DNA of 21,166 nucleotides, from positions 1-21,166 of IMG/VR virus record IMGVR_UViG_3300025120_000690; one strand, 5' to 3'. This DNA comes from a virus. Positions 16,006 to 21,166 of this stretch are shown in pieces (the stretch's first letter is position 1; each line of letters opens with the position of its first letter). Under the pieces are notes generated by a model. The model searched no databases and was not told where the DNA came from. It was given only the letters and a program-made list of their open reading frames with translations. The position numbers and the translations under genes were made by a program.

Positions 16006-16007
16006 GC

Positions 16008-16364
16008 ATGAAAGAAAATAAAGTTTATGTAATACAACACATTGCTGGTACTGCTGATGGCAGACCTAAAATAAATATTTTAGGTGCGCAAGAATATGGT
16101 GATTTTGTTTTTTTATTACCTGAACTTTCACAAATAATATTTTCTCCTGGACCATTAATTTTTAAACTTAGAAAAGCTTTAAAAGATTTTACAACAGAGG
16201 ATTATTTATTATTAACTGGAGATCCTGCAATTATTGGTGTAGCATGTTCTATAGTTTCTGACATAACAAACGGCAAATACAATTTACTAAAATGGGATAA
16301 ACAAGAAAGAAAATATTATCCTATTACAATTAACTTATATGAAAGAGGAAAGATAGATGAGTAA
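16008..16364 (+). CDS. Conserved phage early protein, function unknown
   Basis: 118 residues. The ATG at 16008 is preferred to an in-frame TTG at 15999, since the TTG lies in the promoter -10. No Shine-Dalgarno site precedes it, and the predicted transcription start falls on or within two bases of the ATG, so translation may be leaderless. The N-terminus (KVYVIQHIAG) is a short strand. The conserved-looking part is DYLLLTGDPAIIGVACSIV (65-83), then LLKWDKQERKYYPITINLYE (93-112). I recall this 'GDP-x-IGxAxxIASDxNNG...LKWDRQ' pattern from unannotated proteins in the early regions of marine podophages. It has no nucleotide-binding, zinc or membrane motif. As first gene after the strongest promoter it may be expressed early and could bind host or phage factors; this is conjecture. 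Confidence 0.68.
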   Translation: MKENKVYVIQHIAGTADGRPKINILGAQEYGDFVFLLPELSQIIFSPGPLIFKLRKALKDFTTEDYLLLTGDPAIIGVACSIVSDITNGKYNLLKWDKQERKYYPITINLYERGKIDE

Positions 16365-16911
16365 TATAGATTTTGAAAGTGATCAAACAAAAATGTTAGG
16401 TAAGACTGAAAACATTCAGTCATTAGCTGACCAAGTAGACAAATTAAATGAACTACAAAAAAGAATAGAACTACAAGAAGATAATTTAAAAAATTCTAAA
16501 AAACAATTTGAATATTTATCTGCAGAAGTTATTCCGACTATGATGGCCGAGATGGGTTTATCTCACCTTAAACTTATGGATGGATCTTCAGTAGATGTAA
16601 AACCAAATTATAGCGCAAACATTACAATTGCAAATAAAGATGCTGCGTTTCAATGGCTTCGGGACAACGGATTAGGAGATATTATTAAGAATGAGATCTC
16701 GGTATCTTTTGGTCGTAACGAGGATAACAAGGCGGCAGATTATGCTGTCCTTGCATCAGAGCATGGGTATCAACCAACACAAAAGTTGAAGGTTGAGCCC
16801 ATGACTCTCAAAGCGCTAGTTCGAGAGCGAATAGAAAACGGCAAAGAAATGCCCGTCGAACTTTTCAACGTATTCGTTGGAAATAAAACCACAATAAAAA
16901 GGAAACAATAA
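16357..16911 (+). CDS. Conserved phage protein with N-terminal coiled coil, function unknown
   Basis: 184 residues. The start overlaps the previous gene by 8 bases with AGAGGA upstream. Residues about 20-57 form a likely coiled coil (LADQVDKLNELQKRIELQED). The C-terminal domain from about 97 has a highly patterned sequence (AFQWLRDNGLGDIIKNEISV, FGRNEDNKAADYA, PMTLKALVRERIENGKEMPV) that I recall in early-region proteins of many podophages, always unnamed. No catalytic motif is seen. The codons of this domain (about 16640-16860) are richer in G+C (40-47% in counted rows) than the flanking sequence, an odd shift inside one gene. It lies in an apparent operon with a possible ssDNA-binding protein and a primase, which suggests a replication or recombination helper role. 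Confidence 0.66.
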   Translation: MSNIDFESDQTKMLGKTENIQSLADQVDKLNELQKRIELQEDNLKNSKKQFEYLSAEVIPTMMAEMGLSHLKLMDGSSVDVKPNYSANITIANKDAAFQWLRDNGLGDIIKNEISVSFGRNEDNKAADYAVLASEHGYQPTQKLKVEPMTLKALVRERIENGKEMPVELFNVFVGNKTTIKRKQ

Positions 16912-16913
16912 AC

Positions 16914-17678
16914 ATGAACGATATAGTTAAAAAAAAAGAAGCAGGCGCGTTAGCAACAAATATGTTTGAAGCTGATGCAGACAAAGGCTCTCAAAACATG
17001 GGGCAAGACGATCTTGCATTACCATTTTTGAAAGTGTTAGGACAATTATCTCCTGAAGTTAACAAAAGAGATGGGAAATATGTTGAAGGTGCAGAACCAG
17101 GCATGATTCTTAACTCAGTCACAAACGAAGTGTTTGATGGCACTAAAGGAGTCGATGTGTTGCCAGTATTTTATGAACGAAAATATGTAGAGTGGGCAGA
17201 CAGAGGAGACAGTAGAGGCGCACCAGTTGCGATCCACAATGCTGAAAGTGATATTGTAAGTACTACAACTAGGGATAAGTCTTTTAAAGACAGACTTCCT
17301 AATGGTAACTACTTAGAAAACACTGCAAATCATTTTGTAATTGTTTTGGGTAAATCACCACAATCAGCTTTGCTTTCCATGAAAGCTACTCAATTAAAAG
17401 TTAGTAGAAAATGGAACTCAATAATGATGGGGATTAAACTTCAAGGTAAAAATGGTTTATTCACACCGCCAACTTACAGCCACATTTACAATTTAAAAAC
17501 TGTTCAAATGTCAAATGACAAAGGAACATGGTTTGGTTGGGATGTATCTAAAGTTGGACCTATTGAAGATAAATCAATTTACGAAAGTGCAAAAAGCTTT
17601 GCTGAAAAAGTAGGTAAAGGTGCTGTACAAGTAAAACCGGAACAACAAGAAACAGCTAAGAAAACAATCAATTTATAA
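16914..17678 (+). CDS. Conserved phage replication-region protein, possible ssDNA-binding role
   Basis: 254 residues, two bases after the previous stop, with AAAAAGGAAA about 10 bases before the ATG. The central part, DDLALPFLKVLGQLSPEVNK (32-51), GAEPGMILNSVTNEVFDG (59-76) and DVLPVFYERKYVEW (81-94), matches a widespread family of phage proteins next to primases and polymerases. I remember some members being suggested as single-stranded DNA-binding proteins, but this is uncertain. The fold appears beta-rich. The C-terminal tail is basic and Gln-rich rather than the acidic tail of classical SSBs. No enzyme motif is visible. A 10-bp hairpin follows the gene before the primase. The position strongly suggests a DNA replication role; the biochemical activity cannot be read from the sequence. 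Confidence 0.62.
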   Translation: MNDIVKKKEAGALATNMFEADADKGSQNMGQDDLALPFLKVLGQLSPEVNKRDGKYVEGAEPGMILNSVTNEVFDGTKGVDVLPVFYERKYVEWADRGDSRGAPVAIHNAESDIVSTTTRDKSFKDRLPNGNYLENTANHFVIVLGKSPQSALLSMKATQLKVSRKWNSIMMGIKLQGKNGLFTPPTYSHIYNLKTVQMSNDKGTWFGWDVSKVGPIEDKSIYESAKSFAEKVGKGAVQVKPEQQETAKKTINL

Positions 17679-17688
17679 TTCCTAGGAA

Positions 17689-17720
17689 CTGGGCGAGCGA
17701 GGGAGACTAAGCTCGCCTAG
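17689..17720 (+). promoter_or_regulatory. Stable RNA hairpin just upstream of the primase gene
   Basis: CTGGGCGAGC (17689-17698) pairs with GCTCGCCTAG (17711-17720): a 10-bp stem with one G-U pair and a 12-nt purine-rich loop containing GAGGGAG. No U-run follows, so it is unlikely to be a simple terminator. It ends 8 bases before the primase ATG, which has no ribosome site directly in front. The only Shine-Dalgarno-like sequence is in the loop, so the hairpin could regulate or aid translation, or be an RNA-processing or mRNA-end signal. Confidence 0.5.
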
Positions 17721-17728
17721 AAAATATT

Positions 17729-19216
17729 ATGGTTGATGATATAAAATTAAATAGTGAACCTACGACATACGAGGATTGGTATAATCTTAATTATATTTTA
17801 GTCCCATGTGATGGTAGTAGAGCTATATCTAAAGGATGGCAGTCTAAAGATTTTATATTATCAAAAGAAGAATGGAAAAGTAAATATTTAGATAGAAGTT
17901 TAGGATTAAGATTAGATAATTTAGTTGATTTTGATATAGACAATCCTAAAGCAAAAGAATTTGCAAAATTATGGCTAGGAAAATGTGATGCTGTTTTTGG
18001 AAGAGATCATAATCCATCTAGTCATTATCTATGGAAAAATACATTAGCAAAACAAAAATTTGAATTACCAAGCGACCTTACAAGATATGTTGAATTTGCT
18101 TCACATGGCAACTGTTTATGTGAAATAAGAAGTGGAGAATCTCAATACAGTATAGTTCCAGGTTCATTACATAGTAAACATGTTGAATATGTAAGGTGGG
18201 AAAAGTATGAAGGTTTTAACGAGTACGTAGGAGACTTAAATAAAATTTTAAGAAAGATAGCATTAGCTACTGCTCTTTCTCTTTTGTATGCAGTTAAAGG
18301 ACAAAGAGATGAATATTGTACAGCAATAGCAGGCATTTTAATTAAACAAACTGACTGGGATGATGCGGAAATAAATGATTTTATTTATCAAATTGCAGAA
18401 ATTTCTAATGACGATGAAGCAGAAAGTAGAAAAAATAAAGGATCAAGCACTAGAAACTCTAAAAGACAATTTGGAATGCCTAAGATTGCAGAAATTTTAG
18501 AATGTAAAAAACAATCTGTAGCTCATATATTTGGTTGGATTGGTGCAGAAGACAAAGCTCTTGCTGAAGTAAAAGAAATTGCTGATGAATCTATAGGCGA
18601 CATAGTACAGTATGGATCTAATAGATACAAAATAGATGTCAAAGGAGTCTTACAGGGCAAATCATTTAAAAAAACAATTATTGTAGATGGTCAAACGTTA
18701 ATGAATCAAAAGACTTTTTATGATGCGGTTATTTCTCAAGCACAAGTTTGGATTCCAAAAATGACACCTAAACAATATGAAGAAATTATGAACATAAAAT
18801 TTTCTTCTAGAACGCAATCAGATGATTGGGACGACGAAGCAGATAACAGTTTAATATTTAAAAAATATTTTAGTAATTACATTAATAAAGTTAAAGCATT
18901 TACTCACAAGAAAGAATTAGCTAATTATCAAATGCCATACTTTAATCAGAAAAAGAATTTTTTAGAATTTAATTTAAACAATTTTGAAGATTACTTACAC
19001 AGCCAAAAGATAAATATGGAACGTGTAGATCTTGTATTAAAAATGCAAACTATTCTTAACGCCAAAAAACATAGAGGTAAGTATCTTGGAAAATCATGTG
19101 TGTCTTGGAAAATTGAAAGTCCAGATCTTATGACTGAAGATATAGTTATAGAGGGAGAATACCATGAAGAAGGGGAAGGAGGGTTGATTGAATCATTCGA
19201 AACAGATAGAGCCTAG
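17729..19216 (+). CDS. Primase-polymerase (AEP/PrimPol type, PF09250-like)
   Basis: 495 residues. The N-terminal third has the archaeo-eukaryotic primase motifs: GLRLDNLVDFDIDNP (59-73) with metal-binding aspartates D69/D71, SSHYLW with H99, and a third block around CEIRSGESQYSIVPGSLHSK (131-150) with E132 and H148. Such proteins make primers, and often extend DNA, on single-stranded template. The middle (AIAGILIKQTDWDDAEINDF, then AEISNDDEAE) resembles the linker found after PrimPol domains in phage primases. No Walker A motif is present, so the D5-type helicase domain often fused to such primases is missing. The C-terminal ~200 residues are unrecognised. The last 29 bases overlap the UvrD-like helicase gene, suggesting coupled expression. 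Confidence 0.78.
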   Translation: MVDDIKLNSEPTTYEDWYNLNYILVPCDGSRAISKGWQSKDFILSKEEWKSKYLDRSLGLRLDNLVDFDIDNPKAKEFAKLWLGKCDAVFGRDHNPSSHYLWKNTLAKQKFELPSDLTRYVEFASHGNCLCEIRSGESQYSIVPGSLHSKHVEYVRWEKYEGFNEYVGDLNKILRKIALATALSLLYAVKGQRDEYCTAIAGILIKQTDWDDAEINDFIYQIAEISNDDEAESRKNKGSSTRNSKRQFGMPKIAEILECKKQSVAHIFGWIGAEDKALAEVKEIADESIGDIVQYGSNRYKIDVKGVLQGKSFKKTIIVDGQTLMNQKTFYDAVISQAQVWIPKMTPKQYEEIMNIKFSSRTQSDDWDDEADNSLIFKKYFSNYINKVKAFTHKKELANYQMPYFNQKKNFLEFNLNNFEDYLHSQKINMERVDLVLKMQTILNAKKHRGKYLGKSCVSWKIESPDLMTEDIVIEGEYHEEGEGGLIESFETDRA

Positions 19217-20825
19217 ATTTATTGCAGGTCCTCCAGGAACAGGTAAGACTCATAAATATATAACAAAGTTATATGAAGAATTGTTATCTAAATATAGTTA
19301 TGAAAAAATACTTATACTGTCACACACTAACGTAGCAGCTGAGCAAATTTTAGAAGCTATTATAAAATTGCCACAAATGAATCAAATTACTAAAAAAGAA
19401 TTGAGAGAAACTATAGGAACAATACACCACTACTGCAAAAACAGACCATCTTTGTTAGGTAAATTAAGTAAAACAAAATTAGAAGATCACCAAAATTTAA
19501 TTCAAGCCGATAGACGTTTTGGATTAGATGGTAATCCTGACATTGATAAACATAATCTTTATAGATTTAGATCCGATGCTAAAGGAAGAGGACTGTCGTA
19601 TGATGAATACTGGAGACTGTGTGATCAAGATTCATATAAACCTTATAATGTACAGGTAATGAAAGAATTATTTGAAACTTACAAAGAGTATAAAAAATTT
19701 AATAACAAAGAAGATTTTACAGATATGATAGAAAGGTTTATAGATCCGAGTGTTAAAGCTCCTGACGTAGATGCTGTTATTATAGATGAGTGTCAAGACA
19801 GTAATATTCCACAAACTGAAGCTATTGAAAAAATGGCTACTAATGTAAAAGACGGACATTTTTATTTGATTGGTGATGCTGATCAAACACTATTTGAGTA
19901 CGCAGGATCAAATCCAAATTACTTTCATAAGTTAGCTTCTAAACCTTATGATGAATTAGGCGAAGGTTTAAGATGTAGTGAAGCTATTAATACAAAATGT
20001 AAAACAATTATTATGCCAGTGTGGGATAAATGGAACTCACATAGAATCTGGACTCCTGCTAAATACAGAGAAGAACACGGTTTAGGGCACGTTGGTGAGA
20101 CAATAAAAGGACAGGGATATCGTTTACCTTATTTAGAAAGAGGTTCTACTCACTTAGATATTTTATTAAATAAAATAAAAAATAATCCTAATCAAACTTT
20201 TTTATTTACTTACAGAGGTAAACCAAGTGATGCTCGTGTTACTAGATTTTTATCTGGACAAGGATTAGAATATTGCATGGTGAGTGCAGACCCTAAACCT
20301 CACGCTTCTAAAAAAGAAATAAACTCACACTACGTTTGGCCAGATTTTGTTAAGGGTAAACCTATGGATCTTAAACAAATTAAAGCTTTTTGGAAATACA
20401 TGGGAAGTAAAGTTATACCTAATGGCAAAGGTAAATATGATTTTAAAAATTGGATAGAAAAAGAATATACAATTGATGAATTAATTAATTTAAAATTATT
20501 AAAACCAGATTGTAAACAATATATAGATTTTGATTTAATTCGTGTACCTAGTGAAATATCAGGTGGTGCAGAAAAATTACAATATATAAAAAGAGTTATA
20601 GCTAATGGATTTAATAACAATATACCTAATCAAATATTTTATGGCAACGTACATCAAGTAAAAGGTTTAACATTTGATAATGTTATTGTGGACCATACTA
20701 TGACTAGAAGAGAAGACTTCCACACACAATTAAGACTAGCATATACAGCATACAGTCGAGGAGTTTTCGATTACTGGGAACTTGCATCAACAACCAAAAG
20801 AATATTAGGAGTAAGATCAGCATGA
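19188..20825 (+). CDS. UvrD/Rep-type superfamily 1A DNA helicase
   Basis: 545 residues. The start is a TTG at 19188: a stop codon lies directly upstream in frame, the next internal ATG is past the Walker A motif, and AAGGAGGG ends four bases before the TTG, so this is decisive. Motifs are in order: I GPPGTGKT (14-21), Ia SHTNVAAEQI (45-54), Ib GTIHHYC (77-83), II DECQD (200-204), III GDADQTLFEYAG (229-240), IV EGLRCSEA (259-266), V NVHQVKGLTFDNVIVD (~487-502) and VI LRLAYTAYSRG (515-525). Such helicases travel 3' to 5' on single-stranded DNA. It is shorter than UvrD (about 720 aa), with reduced accessory domains. It overlaps the primase gene and the next gene (ATGA), so it is part of the replication operon, perhaps serving fork unwinding since no ring helicase is visible here. 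Confidence 0.9.
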   Translation: MNHSKQIEPRFIAGPPGTGKTHKYITKLYEELLSKYSYEKILILSHTNVAAEQILEAIIKLPQMNQITKKELRETIGTIHHYCKNRPSLLGKLSKTKLEDHQNLIQADRRFGLDGNPDIDKHNLYRFRSDAKGRGLSYDEYWRLCDQDSYKPYNVQVMKELFETYKEYKKFNNKEDFTDMIERFIDPSVKAPDVDAVIIDECQDSNIPQTEAIEKMATNVKDGHFYLIGDADQTLFEYAGSNPNYFHKLASKPYDELGEGLRCSEAINTKCKTIIMPVWDKWNSHRIWTPAKYREEHGLGHVGETIKGQGYRLPYLERGSTHLDILLNKIKNNPNQTFLFTYRGKPSDARVTRFLSGQGLEYCMVSADPKPHASKKEINSHYVWPDFVKGKPMDLKQIKAFWKYMGSKVIPNGKGKYDFKNWIEKEYTIDELINLKLLKPDCKQYIDFDLIRVPSEISGGAEKLQYIKRVIANGFNNNIPNQIFYGNVHQVKGLTFDNVIVDHTMTRREDFHTQLRLAYTAYSRGVFDYWELASTTKRILGVRSA

Positions 20826-21031
20826 GCAAACCATATGACAAACAAATTGGTGGGTCCCACTACCAAAATTTTAAAATTCAACCGAGTAAATTTGTAATTG
20901 AAAACAAGATGCTTTTTCCAGAAGGATGTGCTATAAAATATTTATGCAGGCATCCTCACAAGGGAAAGAAAGAAGATTTATTAAAAGCAATTCATTTTAT
21001 AGAAATGATAATAGAAAGGGATTATAAATAA
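20822..21031 (+). CDS. DUF3310 (SaV-like) protein
   Basis: 69 residues. The ATG overlaps the helicase stop as ATGA with AGGAG about 10 bases upstream. The full domain is visible: GGSHYQNFKIQPSKF (10-24), then GCAIKYLCRHPHKGKKEDLL (35-54) and KAIHFIEMII, which matches the conserved phage family DUF3310. The C-terminal region of the T7 nucleotide kinase gp1.7 resembles it, to my recollection, so a link with nucleotide metabolism is possible; this protein has only the small domain and no recognisable kinase motif. It sits between a helicase and a DNA polymerase, which fits a replication-side role, but no activity is established for stand-alone members. Confidence 0.85.
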   Translation: MSKPYDKQIGGSHYQNFKIQPSKFVIENKMLFPEGCAIKYLCRHPHKGKKEDLLKAIHFIEMIIERDYK

Positions 21032-21166
21032 TGTGTACCATTCCACAATTAAGTGAGCTAGATTTAACCGACATCGATACAGTTGCTATTGACTTAGAAA
21101 CATACGATCCTAATTTAAAAACAAAAGGCCTTGGTGCAATTAGATCTGATGGAGGTAGGATAGCTA
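21031..21166 (+). CDS. Family A DNA polymerase, N-terminal exonuclease part (partial, cut by window end)
   Basis: ATG at 21031 overlaps the previous stop (TAATG) with AAAGGG about 10 bases upstream, and the frame stays open to the end, giving 45 residues. VAIDLETYDPNLKTKGLGAI (18-37) is the first motif of the DnaQ-like 3'-5' exonuclease domain of phage family A polymerases: a strand, then DxE (D21, E23) holding the catalytic metals, followed by the 'YDP.LK..G.GAIR' loop typical of phage polymerases. The polymerase domain itself lies outside the window, so the call rests on this motif and on the gene's place after primase, helicase and DUF3310. A stand-alone exonuclease is the alternative. Confidence 0.75.
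   Translation, partial: MCTIPQLSELDLTDIDTVAIDLETYDPNLKTKGLGAIRSDGGRIA

Larger units (their letters stand above)
15971..16006. repeat. Perfect 8-bp inverted repeat framing the divergent promoters
   Basis: CTTGACAA (15971-15978) and TTGTCAAG (15999-16006) are exact reverse complements separated by 20 bases. Each arm contains the -35 TTGACA of one of the two divergent promoters. The symmetry could also serve as a binding site for a dimeric regulator. Confidence 0.85.

Noticed and set aside
15999-16007. TTG start at 15999 for the first early gene
   Set aside because: It lies in the -10 box, so it would not be transcribed from the predicted promoter; ATG 16008 fits better.

Overview
This window looks like the genome of a tailed, podovirus-type bacteriophage from the sea: tightly packed genes, many start/stop overlaps, virion genes followed by lysis and replication genes, and no ribosomal RNA, tRNA, insertion sequence or CRISPR. 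DNA is strongly A+T-rich (about 25% G+C in hand-counted ordinary rows), and several proteins match my memory of uncultured marine phage proteins. I infer a low-G+C marine alphaproteobacterial host, SAR11-like being the obvious candidate. Nothing here proves the host. The contig is open at both ends, so gene order around the circle is unknown.

Layout. (1) 1-1443: three consecutive 2-oxoglutarate/Fe(II) oxygenase-type genes, the first cut by the window edge. (2) 1444-1550: a hairpin and a promoter-like sequence. (3) 1551-13807: a long plus-strand virion block with a large tail/nozzle-like protein, Gly- and Gln-rich virion proteins, two tiny genes (54 and 59 aa), and a 1476-aa giant probably ejected into the host. 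(4) 13807-14491: lysis, with a holin-like membrane protein and an M15-type zinc endopeptidase. (5) 14523-15953: a lone SNF2-family helicase on the minus strand, converging on the lysis gene. (6) 15954-16007: a 54-bp divergent gap with two overlapping, nearly symmetrical sigma70-type promoters. (7) 16008-21166: a plus-strand early/replication block with three conserved phage proteins of uncertain role, a primase-polymerase, a UvrD/Rep-type helicase, a DUF3310 protein, and the start of a family A DNA polymerase.

How they fit together. The early block can prime, unwind and copy DNA. The late block builds the particle and ejects its content, and the lysis pair opens the cell. The SNF2 helicase and the early block appear to be fired from one symmetrical promoter region. 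The oxygenases lie outside the obvious virion and replication sets, and their substrates are unknown.

No stretch over 300 bases lacks a gene; the longest gap is 107 bases (1444-1550). The most interesting points are the symmetrical divergent promoter with a probable leaderless early transcript, a G+C-rich island across two convergent genes, the oxygenase trio, and a short GG-centred motif recurring in several virion proteins.
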